Assembly (NCBI GenBank): GCA_030592085.1
Contig: JAUUZV010000040.1
Location: 1-13,416, forward strand
DNA: 13,416 nt
Direction: 5' to 3'
From: Clostridia bacterium
GTDB taxonomy: Bacteria; Bacillota; Clostridia; DUPQ01
Part shown: positions 6,048 through 13,416 of the stretch, piece after piece
How positions within the stretch are numbered: the stretch's first letter is position 1
Layout: the number at the start of each line of letters is the position of its first letter
Translations under genes and position numbers: made by a program
Notes under the pieces: model-generated
Seen by the model: only the letters and a program-made list of their open reading frames with translations
Databases searched by the model: none
What the model was told of the DNA's origin: nothing

Positions 6048-6859
6048 AACAGCGTGTACTTACTGGTGTTGTAGCAGGATTATTATTAATTGTTATATAT
6101 TTGCTACCAGATTATATGTTTTCTATTGCTATATATATATTAGCATTATGGATGAATAGCGAATTTATTAACGCAGGAAAGAATAAAGAAATTAAAGGGT
6201 TAAAGAAAACAACTTTTTTATGGACTACAATTTTATACATTGGTATTACTATTACTCATACAATACCTGGATTATTAGTTTATGAGTATATTTTCATGTA
6301 TTCAGTAGCTGGTTTCTTCATAATAAATATATTGGCAACTTCAATGATAAATGGGAAATATAATCTTACTGATATGACATACAATTTGATGGGTTGGTTT
6401 TATACATCATTTTTATTTTCTTTTGCATTATTAATACGATTAGAAAATAATGGTAGATGGTTATTACTATTTCTAATAATTGGTGCAACAATAACAGATA
6501 TTTTTGCATATTTTACTGGTTACTTAATTGGAAAACATAAAATTATTCCAAGAATTAGTCCAAATAAAACATGGGAAGGCAGTATTGGGGGTTTGGTTTT
6601 TTGCTTTAGTATAACACTTGCTTATTCTTATATATTTACTTCAATAACAGGTGTTGTTATACCAATGTATAAAATTATTACAATGGGTATTTTATCAGGT
6701 GTATTATCACAATTTGGTGATTGGTGTGCCTCATATATTAAGCGACAATTAGATGTTAAAGATTTTGGTACTATTATGCCAGGACATGGTGGTTTTTTAG
6801 ATAGATTTGATTCAACCTTATTTTTAGCGCCAATAATATTCTTAATATTAAAACTGTAG
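6044..6859 (+). CDS. cdsA: Phosphatidate cytidylyltransferase (CDP-diacylglycerol synthase)
   Basis: CdsA converts phosphatidate and CTP to CDP-diacylglycerol, the branch point for membrane phospholipids. The 271-residue protein is strongly hydrophobic, with roughly eight membrane segments. TDIFAYFTG (151-159) carries the metal-binding Asp of the active site, and SPNKTWEGSIGG (172-183) is the conserved loop. The family signature runs from Ser230 to Asp256: S-x-I-K-R, then KD, then GHGGFLDRFD. Length is normal. The start codon overlaps the uppS stop, and GGAGG inside the end of uppS (6031-6035) serves as the ribosome binding site. dxr begins seven bases after its stop. Confidence 0.97.
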   Translation: MKQRVLTGVVAGLLLIVIYLLPDYMFSIAIYILALWMNSEFINAGKNKEIKGLKKTTFLWTTILYIGITITHTIPGLLVYEYIFMYSVAGFFIINILATSMINGKYNLTDMTYNLMGWFYTSFLFSFALLIRLENNGRWLLLFLIIGATITDIFAYFTGYLIGKHKIIPRISPNKTWEGSIGGLVFCFSITLAYSYIFTSITGVVIPMYKIITMGILSGVLSQFGDWCASYIKRQLDVKDFGTIMPGHGGFLDRFDSTLFLAPIIFLILKL

Positions 6860-6866
6860 GTGAAAT

Positions 6867-8000
6867 ATGAAAAATGTTTTTATTTTAGGAGCAACAGGTT
6901 CAATTGGTGAACAAACCATTGAGGCTTGTAGACATCTTAAGTATAATATTGTTGGCATAACTGCCAATAGTAGTTATAAAAAATTATATGAACAGTATTT
7001 ATTATGCAAACCTAAGTTTGTAATAATAAATACTGAAGAAGGTTATACTTTTTTAAAAGATAAAATTCCAGGTAAAGTTTATTTTGGATTAGATGGATTA
7101 CATCATACCTTAGAAATTGCAAAAGCTGATATTGTTGTAAATGCAATAGTAGGTAGTGCTGGGATTTTACCAACTGTATATGCAATAAAAAATTCTAAAA
7201 GAGTAGCATTGGCTAATAAAGAAACTTTAGTTTCTGCTGGAAAATTAATTATGAGTTTAGCAAAAGAAAATAATACAGAAATTATTCCAGTAGATTCTGA
7301 GCATTCTGCAATTTTTCAAAGTTTAGATGGACAACCAATAAAAAAAATTCATCTAACAGCTTCTGGTGGTCCTTTTAGAGGATATACTGCAAAGCAATTA
7401 GAAAAAGTAACTTTAAAAGATGCTCTATCACATCCTAACTGGGAAATGGGGAAAAAGATTACAATTGATTCTGCTACACTGATGAACAAAGGTTTAGAGG
7501 TTATTGAAGCTAGATGGTTATTTGATGTACCTGCTACAAAAATTGAAGTAGTAGTTCACCCTGAAAGTATTATACATTCTATTGTTGAATATGAGGATCA
7601 TTCATATATAGCTCAAATAGGTGCCCATGATATGAGAATTCCAATTACCTATGCCTTAACATACCCAATGAGGATAGCAAATCCTTTTGATAATATTAAT
7701 TTTGTAGAGCTTGGTAAATTAACATTTTTTGAACCAGATAAAAAAACTTTTCCTTGTCTTCAATTGGCATATGATGCACTACAAGCTGGTAACACAATGC
7801 CATTAGTTTTAAATGCTGCTAATGAAGTAGCAGTTAGTCTTTTTATACAAGGAAAAATTTCTTTTACAAATATCTGGGTTTTAATTGAAAAAATTATGAA
7901 TAAACATGATAATATTAAAATAGAAAATATTAATGAATTATTAGAACTTGATAATCTTATTAGAGAAAAAACATTAATTGGAGGAAATACATGTCAATAG
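6867..8000 (+). CDS. dxr: 1-deoxy-D-xylulose 5-phosphate reductoisomerase
   Basis: Dxr rearranges and reduces DXP to methylerythritol 4-phosphate with NADPH, the committed step of the MEP isoprenoid pathway. The 377 residues are of usual length. The N-terminal NADPH-binding loop is LGATGSIGEQT (7-17). NAIVGSAG and ALANKET (114-120) follow. The metal site is in PVDSEHSAIFQSL, with Asp143 and Glu145, and is completed by Glu211 in SATLMNKGLE. LTASGGPFRG (163-172) is the flexible substrate loop, and SHPNW supplies the conserved His. The helical C-terminal domain is complete. The last ten bases overlap rseP. The product feeds the same pathway as IspG encoded two genes downstream. Confidence 0.98.
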   Translation: MKNVFILGATGSIGEQTIEACRHLKYNIVGITANSSYKKLYEQYLLCKPKFVIINTEEGYTFLKDKIPGKVYFGLDGLHHTLEIAKADIVVNAIVGSAGILPTVYAIKNSKRVALANKETLVSAGKLIMSLAKENNTEIIPVDSEHSAIFQSLDGQPIKKIHLTASGGPFRGYTAKQLEKVTLKDALSHPNWEMGKKITIDSATLMNKGLEVIEARWLFDVPATKIEVVVHPESIIHSIVEYEDHSYIAQIGAHDMRIPITYALTYPMRIANPFDNINFVELGKLTFFEPDKKTFPCLQLAYDALQAGNTMPLVLNAANEVAVSLFIQGKISFTNIWVLIEKIMNKHDNIKIENINELLELDNLIREKTLIGGNTCQ

Positions 8001-9265
8001 TAATTGCAATCATTGCATTAAGCGTCATAATAATTATACATGAATTAGGTCACTTTATTGCTGCTAGATCAGTGGGAATAAGAGTTAAAGAATTTAGCTT
8101 ATTTATGGGACCTAAATTAGTTTCAAAAGAAAAAAATGGTACTGTATATAGTATTAGAGCTATTCCAATTGGTGGATTTGTTAATTTAGAAGGTGAAGAA
8201 GAAGATGTTGAATCAACAACTTCGTTTTCAGCAAAAAAACCATTAGAAAAAATATGGGTAATAGCTGCTGGACCATTATTTAATATAGCATTTGCACTTA
8301 TTGCACTATTTTTATTATTTATATTTACTGGTTATTCAACTGATAATCAAACAATTATGATGGAAAATATGCCAGCTTATGAAAGTGGTTTAAGAAATGG
8401 TGATGAAATTATAAGTATAGATGGGAAAAAAGTTTATGATCCTCTAGATATGACTGTATTGATTTATGGTAATGATGGTCAATCAGTTTTAGTTGAATAC
8501 GAACGAGATGCACAATTATATACTAAAGAAATAACTCCATTTAAAGATGGAGGTATTAGTTATCTTGTTAATTTTCAAGCAGTTGGCGATTCATTAGAGG
8601 TGGGAGGCATTTCTGAAGAATCCGATGCATATATTGAAGGGTTGAGAGTTGGAGATATAATAACTAATTTAAATGACTATCCATTATCAAATAGATTAGA
8701 GTTAAAAGAATATATGGATATTAATGGTGAGACTGATGTGAAGGTAACATTTGAAAGAAAAGGTGAAATAAATACTATTTTAGTGACACCATATGTTTCT
8801 GACCAACCTGTTTATTATAATTTAGGAATATATTATGACTATACCTCTGTAACAATTTTTGAAGCTTTAAAACATGCAATTAATTTTTCTATTGCTACTA
8901 TTCGTTCAATCTATTATTCAATTTTATGGTTAATTACAGGTGTGGTATCACTTACAGAGATTATGGGACCAGTTGGAATAGTCACTACATTAGGAAATAC
9001 TGTAAAACAAGATACATTTAAATTAATAATGATGAGTTTGATAAACATGATGGCTTTCATTAGTTTAAATTTAGGCTTAATGAATTTATTGCCAATTCCA
9101 GCTTTAGATGGAAGCAAAATTATTATTTATGCTATTGAAGGTATTAGAGGTAAAAAGTTTAATGTGGCTAGAACAGCCATTGTTTCATTAGTTGGTCTTG
9201 TTTGTTTAATGGCTTTACTTTTAGTTACTACATATCATGATATCGCAAGAATCTTTGGGTGGTAA
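7991..9265 (+). CDS. rseP: RseP/RasP-type site-2 intramembrane zinc metalloprotease with two PDZ-like regions
   Basis: This membrane protease cleaves transmembrane segments of substrates such as anti-sigma factors and signal peptides; its targets here are unknown. It has 424 residues. The zinc motif HELGH is at 17-21 in the first membrane segment. A membrane-associated region (GGFVNLEGE) and GPLFN at the second membrane segment (about 94-113) follow. Two PDZ-like regions lie in tandem: about 115-185 (ESGLRNGDEIISIDG) and about 200-270 (IEGLRVGDIITNLND). NLLPIPALDG (365-374) supplies the third zinc ligand, Asp373. A last membrane segment closes the protein. GGAGG at 7980-7984 inside dxr is its ribosome binding site. 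Many clostridial relatives are shorter, with a single PDZ. Confidence 0.94.
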   Translation: MSIVIAIIALSVIIIIHELGHFIAARSVGIRVKEFSLFMGPKLVSKEKNGTVYSIRAIPIGGFVNLEGEEEDVESTTSFSAKKPLEKIWVIAAGPLFNIAFALIALFLLFIFTGYSTDNQTIMMENMPAYESGLRNGDEIISIDGKKVYDPLDMTVLIYGNDGQSVLVEYERDAQLYTKEITPFKDGGISYLVNFQAVGDSLEVGGISEESDAYIEGLRVGDIITNLNDYPLSNRLELKEYMDINGETDVKVTFERKGEINTILVTPYVSDQPVYYNLGIYYDYTSVTIFEALKHAINFSIATIRSIYYSILWLITGVVSLTEIMGPVGIVTTLGNTVKQDTFKLIMMSLINMMAFISLNLGLMNLLPIPALDGSKIIIYAIEGIRGKKFNVARTAIVSLVGLVCLMALLLVTTYHDIARIFGW

Positions 9266-9266
9266 T

Positions 9267-10310
9267 ATGAGCAAACAAATTACAATTGGAAATATTTCAA
9301 TCGGTAATAATCAACCCATTGCGATTCAATCCATGACAAATACAGATACAAAAGATATTGTTGCTACAATTGATCAAATTAAGCGATTACAAACTGCTGG
9401 ATGTAATATTGCTAGAATTGCCATATATGATATGGAATGTGTGCCTACCATTCGAGCTATAAAAGAACAATTAACAATTCCCATAGTGGCTGACATTCAT
9501 TACAATCATGAATTAGCAATAGCTTCCATAAAAAGTGGAGTAGATAAAGTTCGTTTAAATCCAGGTAATATTGGTAAAAAAGAAAATGTTATAAAAGTTA
9601 TTAATGTGACTAAAGAATATGGTATACCAATCAGAGTTGGTGTAAATGGTGGCTCACTTCCTATTCATCTTTATGACATCTATGCTAAAGACAAGTATCA
9701 AGCCTTGTATTTAGCGGTAAAAGAACAAGTTGATATATTAGAAGAACAATCTTTTAATAATATTGTAATTTCTGCAAAATGTTCAAACGTTGTAGATACT
9801 ATAACCATAAATCAATTACTTAATGATTCATATGATTATCCTTTACATATTGGAGTAACCGAAGCTGGAACTTATCATAAAGGTACCATAAAATCAGCGG
9901 TAGCAATGGGTGTATTATTACACCAAGGTATTGGTGACACTATACGAGTTTCATTAACAGATGACCCTGTTAACGAAGTTCTAGTAGCTAAAGAAATATT
10001 ACAGTCACTTGGTAAATATCCACAGGGAATTGATATTATTTCATGTCCTACATGTGGGCGAACCAATGTAGATATAATTTCAATAGCAAATGAAATTGAA
10101 GAAAAAACGGCTAATTTAAAAGGAAAACTAACTATAGCCATAATGGGATGTGGGGTTAATGGCCCAAATGAAGCAAAACATGCTGATGTGGGAATTGCAG
10201 GTGGACTTCATGAAGCTTTATTGTTTAAAAAAGGAAAAATTATTCGTAAGGTCAAAGAAGAGGACATTGTAAATGTTATAATGGATGAAATACATAAATT
10301 AATTACGTAA
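9267..10310 (+). CDS. ispG: 4-hydroxy-3-methylbut-2-enyl diphosphate synthase (IspG/GcpE)
   Basis: IspG reductively opens methylerythritol cyclodiphosphate to HMBPP in the MEP pathway, using a 4Fe-4S cluster. From ATG 9267 it has 347 residues. The TIM-barrel part starts with IQSMTNTDTKD, then CNIARIA, VADIHYNHELA, KVRLNPGNIG and IPIRVGVNGGSL. The cluster ligands are Cys260 and Cys263 (ISCPTCGRT) and Cys295 (MGCGVNGPNE). Glu302 is in the position of the fourth ligand known from the family. A frame extension to ATG 9237 lies within rseP and lacks a ribosome binding site; GGGTGG at 9257-9262 serves the chosen start, one base after the rseP stop. polC follows after nine bases. Confidence 0.97.
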   Translation: MSKQITIGNISIGNNQPIAIQSMTNTDTKDIVATIDQIKRLQTAGCNIARIAIYDMECVPTIRAIKEQLTIPIVADIHYNHELAIASIKSGVDKVRLNPGNIGKKENVIKVINVTKEYGIPIRVGVNGGSLPIHLYDIYAKDKYQALYLAVKEQVDILEEQSFNNIVISAKCSNVVDTITINQLLNDSYDYPLHIGVTEAGTYHKGTIKSAVAMGVLLHQGIGDTIRVSLTDDPVNEVLVAKEILQSLGKYPQGIDIISCPTCGRTNVDIISIANEIEEKTANLKGKLTIAIMGCGVNGPNEAKHADVGIAGGLHEALLFKKGKIIRKVKEEDIVNVIMDEIHKLIT

Positions 10311-10319
10311 AGGACAGGC

Positions 10320-13300
10320 ATGGATAGGACACTTAACTTACTAAAAGCATCAAACATCAGAAATATTACCGCAAACAAACGTAGTAGAAGTATAAAAATT
10401 GACATTGTCTGTGATACTTATATAAATATTTCCGACGAAAATAATATTCTAAAATTCTTTAAAGAAAAATTCAATGTTAATCATATTGATTTAACTATAA
10501 ATTTTAATAAAGAATATTTTGATCAAACTGTGATAAATGATATTAAAGAGAGAATTATTTTTCAAACACCCTTATTATTACCTTTCAAAGAAGATATTTG
10601 TATTAAAAATGAAAAAAATGAATGTATTATTGAAATACCATCTATGGCAAAGCATCTTTTTGATGTGACGTCTGTTAGTTTATTGATTAGTAATCAAATT
10701 AAAAAAGCAAATAAGGATATTAGTGAAATAAAAATATGTTTTATCGAATCGAATTCACAACAGCATACAATTGAAGAAATTAAAAATGAAATAAGCGAAC
10801 AAGTGAAAAAACAATCTAAAGCAATTATTAATACTAATAAAACAAATCAGAAATCACAAGCAAATAAGAAGGACTCACTAATTAAGTCATCTTCAATTCC
10901 AATAATAAAAATTACTTCTAATGATAGAAAAGTTGTAATTACTGGAAAAATTATTAAATGTGAAACAACAATTACAAAAAATAAATATGAAATTATTACT
11001 TTTGATGTAACTGATTATACATCTTCAATTACTTGTAAGTGTTTTATTAATCAAAAAAATAAAGCGTCAATTAAAAAATTAGCATTATTAAATAACTATG
11101 TTACAGTTGAAGGTGATTATGGTTTTGATTCATATGCAAAAGAAAATTTAATTACCTTAAAGAAAATAGAACAAGCTAAAGAAACCCTTAGGGTAGATGA
11201 AGCACCAATTAAAAGGGTTGAACTACATTTACATACTAAAATGAGTTCTCTTGATGCCTTTATAACACCTAAAAAATTATTTAGTGAATTAGAACGATTT
11301 AATCATAAATATGTAGCAATAACAGATCATGGAGTATTACAATCATATCCAGAAGTACAGGAATTATCTAGAAAACATGGTATAAATCCAATTTATGGTG
11401 TAGAAGGTTATTTAATTGATGATGGACTTACTTGTATTGACAATCCAAGTGACAAATTACTTAATAGATCTTATGTAGCTATATACTATACAAATCAACA
11501 AATAGATACATTATTAATAGTTAATGGAAAAGCGACTCAAAAGAATAAATTTTCATTTAATCAATTACCTGAATTATTTGATTTTATTGATAATGATTTT
11601 GTTATTCTACTTTCTGAAGAAAAGCGCTATAAACTAAAAGAAATTTTAAAAAAAGCTTTTGTAGAAGTGATTGACTTATCAAACATACTTTTCATATTAC
11701 ATAAACAACTTCTAAGTGAAAAACTATTAAAAGATGAATATGCAATTACTCATTTACATGATAGCGCTACAACCTTTAGTTTATATGAAAAATACAGACA
11801 GCAAGTTGGTCATAATAAGGTGTATACAGGTAATCAATTAGCTATTCATTTATCATTATTAACAGACCAAACAAAATTAACACGTTATCATGTGATTATT
11901 TTAGCTAAAAATCAAATAGGTTTAAAATCACTTTATGAATTAGTTTCATATTCACATCTTCACTTTTTTCACAAAAAACCTTTAATTCCTAAAAGTCTGT
12001 TAGATGGTAAAAGAGAAGGACTATTAATAGGAAGTGCATGTGAAGCAGGGGAATTATATAGAGCGATTGTTAAAAAAAGAAATGACAATGATTTACGTTC
12101 TATAGCTAGCTTTTATGATTATTTAGAAATTCAACCTGTGGGAAACAATGAATTTATGGTAAGGAATGAAGTTGTTAAGAACATTAATGATATTAAAGAT
12201 TTAAATATAAAAGTAGTTAATTTAGGTGATGAATTAGATATTCCAGTAGTTGCAACATGTGATGCTCACTTTTTTGAAAAACGTGATAGTATTTATAGAG
12301 AAATTATAATGAAAGGTCAATCATATAAAGATGCAAGTAATCAACCTCCGCTTTACTATAGAACAACTGAAGAGATGTTATCTGAATTTTCTTATCTAGA
12401 TAGTGATACATGTTATAAAGTAGTAGTTGAAAATACTAATTTAATTGCAAATATGATTGAACCATTAAAAGCAATACCTGATGGGACATTTCCACCAATA
12501 ATTGAAGGTTCAGATGAATTGCTTCGCGAGGCAACAATTAAAAAAGCTCATGAGATTTATGGAGAAGTATTACCACCAATAGTAAAAAAACGCATGAACA
12601 AAGAATTAGACTCAATACTATCTAATGGATTTTCAGTTATGTATATAATCGCTCAGAAACTAGTAACAAAATCATTAAATGATGGTTATTTAGTAGGTTC
12701 TAGAGGATCAGTTGGTTCATCATTTGTAGCTTTTCTTGCAGGTATTACAGAAGTTAACTCCTTAATGGCTCATTATATATGTCCGAATTGCCTTACAACA
12801 GATTTTTCTCATAGTGAAGATGTTGATTGTGGAATAGATTTACCTGAAAAAAAATGTCCAGCTTGTGGTACTTTATATAAAAAAGATGGATATGATATTC
12901 CATTTGAAACTTTCTTAGGATTTTATGGTGATAAAGAGCCAGATATTGATTTAAATTTTTCAGGTGATTATCAATCAATTGCTCATAAATATGTAGAAGA
13001 AATATTTGGTGAAGATAATGTTTTTAGAGCGGGAACAATATCAACAGTTAAAGATAAAACAGCCTTTGGATTTGTTAAAGGATATTTAGATGAAGGTGAA
13101 ATTCATGCATCAAAAGCTGAAATAAATAGATTGATTAGTGGATGTGCTGGTGTTAAAAAAACAACTGGCCAACATCCAGGTGGAATTATGGTTATGCCAA
13201 AAGGATACTCAATACACCAATTTACTCCAATTCAGCATCCAGCAGATGCAAAAACCTCAACTATAATCACTACTCATTTTGATTTTCATTCATTACATGG

Positions 13301-13416
13301 GCGATTATTAAAATTAGATATTTTAGGTCATGATGATCCAACAATGTTAAAAGAACTGCATAATTTAACAGGAATTAACCCTATTAATATTAATATAGTT
13401 GATGAAAAGATCCTTA
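10320..13416 (+). CDS. polC: DNA polymerase III alpha subunit PolC (5' part, runs off the window)
   Basis: PolC is the replicative polymerase of low-GC Firmicutes. About 1032 codons are visible, with no stop before the right edge; full PolC has about 1400 residues. An N-terminal domain (1 to ~160) is followed by a Lys/Asn/Gln-rich linker and an OB fold (about 203-285). The first PHP part holds HLH 303-305, Asp312, the TDH 335-337 motif and Glu362. Residues ~385-521 are where the exonuclease should be but are degenerate (separate entry). The second PHP part has SHLHFF (545-550), Cys574 and DAH 648-650. The zinc-binding loop has Cys821, 824, 846 and 849. The palm has PDIDLNF (Asp875, Asp877) and LDILGHDD (Asp1000). 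AAAGGA at 10309-10314, overlapping the ispG stop, supports ATG 10320. Confidence 0.97.
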   Translation, partial: MDRTLNLLKASNIRNITANKRSRSIKIDIVCDTYINISDENNILKFFKEKFNVNHIDLTINFNKEYFDQTVINDIKERIIFQTPLLLPFKEDICIKNEKNECIIEIPSMAKHLFDVTSVSLLISNQIKKANKDISEIKICFIESNSQQHTIEEIKNEISEQVKKQSKAIINTNKTNQKSQANKKDSLIKSSSIPIIKITSNDRKVVITGKIIKCETTITKNKYEIITFDVTDYTSSITCKCFINQKNKASIKKLALLNNYVTVEGDYGFDSYAKENLITLKKIEQAKETLRVDEAPIKRVELHLHTKMSSLDAFITPKKLFSELERFNHKYVAITDHGVLQSYPEVQELSRKHGINPIYGVEGYLIDDGLTCIDNPSDKLLNRSYVAIYYTNQQIDTLLIVNGKATQKNKFSFNQLPELFDFIDNDFVILLSEEKRYKLKEILKKAFVEVIDLSNILFILHKQLLSEKLLKDEYAITHLHDSATTFSLYEKYRQQVGHNKVYTGNQLAIHLSLLTDQTKLTRYHVIILAKNQIGLKSLYELVSYSHLHFFHKKPLIPKSLLDGKREGLLIGSACEAGELYRAIVKKRNDNDLRSIASFYDYLEIQPVGNNEFMVRNEVVKNINDIKDLNIKVVNLGDELDIPVVATCDAHFFEKRDSIYREIIMKGQSYKDASNQPPLYYRTTEEMLSEFSYLDSDTCYKVVVENTNLIANMIEPLKAIPDGTFPPIIEGSDELLREATIKKAHEIYGEVLPPIVKKRMNKELDSILSNGFSVMYIIAQKLVTKSLNDGYLVGSRGSVGSSFVAFLAGITEVNSLMAHYICPNCLTTDFSHSEDVDCGIDLPEKKCPACGTLYKKDGYDIPFETFLGFYGDKEPDIDLNFSGDYQSIAHKYVEEIFGEDNVFRAGTISTVKDKTAFGFVKGYLDEGEIHASKAEINRLISGCAGVKKTTGQHPGGIMVMPKGYSIHQFTPIQHPADAKTSTIITTHFDFHSLHGRLLKLDILGHDDPTMLKELHNLTGINPININIVDEKIL
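11472..11882 (+). other. Degenerate, shortened 3'-5' exonuclease domain inside PolC
   Basis: In normal PolC a DEDDh exonuclease of about 190 residues interrupts the PHP domain; here about 137 residues (385-521) occupy the slot. The Exo I motif, typically FDVETTG, reads IYYTNQQ. The Exo II stretch, typically VAHNASFD, corresponds to ILLSEEKR. The Exo III H-x4-D motif survives only as HDSATTFSLY: the Asp is kept, the catalytic His is not at its place. Weak similarity to the later half of the exonuclease (VIDLSNILFIL and the HDSATT stretch) shows erosion rather than replacement. The frame is open throughout, and other frames do not restore the motifs. The comparison uses my recollection of the B. 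subtilis protein. Confidence 0.8.

Noticed and set aside
9237..9266. Upstream ATG for ispG adding 10 residues inside rseP
   Set aside because: It lacks a ribosome binding site; the MSKQITIGN start right after the rseP stop fits the family.
8914..10405. Several minus-strand frames across rseP and ispG
   Set aside because: They are shadows of well-supported conserved genes and lack start signals.
11472..11882. A frameshift as the cause of the missing PolC exonuclease motifs
   Set aside because: The frame stays open and flanking PHP motifs are in the same frame. Reading the neighbouring frames at the Exo I position gives stops or no DxE motif.
12793..12978. Minus-strand 61-codon frame within polC
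   Set aside because: It lies opposite the conserved zinc-binding and palm region of PolC, with no sign of its own translation.

Overview
The window is AT-rich, with strong AGGAGG-type ribosome binding sites. Its conserved core is rpsB-tsf-pyrH-frr-uppS-cdsA-dxr-rseP-ispG-polC. PolC and this order, with ispG between rseP and polC and no proS, point to a low-GC Firmicute, most likely a clostridium (Lachnospirales-like). The class-level placement is inferred from gene order and composition, not from a search. All real genes are on the + strand.

Positions 1-1907 hold a small accessory group: the 3' end of a probable SAM-dependent methyltransferase, an HD-domain protein related to 5'-deoxynucleotidases, a small P-loop protein that probably starts at a TTG codon, and a GNAT acetyltransferase. 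They are close together in one direction. No promoter is obvious inside the group, so it is probably one transcript entering from upstream.

A good sigma-A-type promoter (1941-1969) and a leader of about 100 nt with a foldable structure precede rpsB-tsf, which encode ribosomal protein S2 and elongation factor Ts. A hairpin followed by a T-run after tsf looks like an intrinsic terminator or attenuator. pyrH (UMP kinase) and frr (ribosome recycling factor) follow. A second long hairpin lies between frr and uppS.

From uppS to polC the genes overlap or sit within 9 nt of each other, so they are probably one translationally coupled operon. Dxr and IspG are two enzymes of the MEP isoprenoid pathway. 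UppS uses its products to make undecaprenyl diphosphate for the cell wall. CdsA makes CDP-diacylglycerol for phospholipids. RseP is an intramembrane site-2 protease. PolC, the replicative DNA polymerase, runs off the right edge.

Two features stand out. First, the PolC exonuclease (proofreading) domain is shortened by about 50 residues against my recollection of B. subtilis PolC, and nearly all its catalytic residues are gone. The flanking OB, PHP, zinc-binding and polymerase parts are intact, and the PHP metal-ligand set looks complete. Second, ribosomal protein S2 carries a C-terminal extension of about 125 residues built from 19 hexapeptide repeats, which pass from acidic to strongly basic. 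No CRISPR array, tRNA, rRNA or insertion sequence was seen, and no gene-free stretch exceeds about 165 bases.
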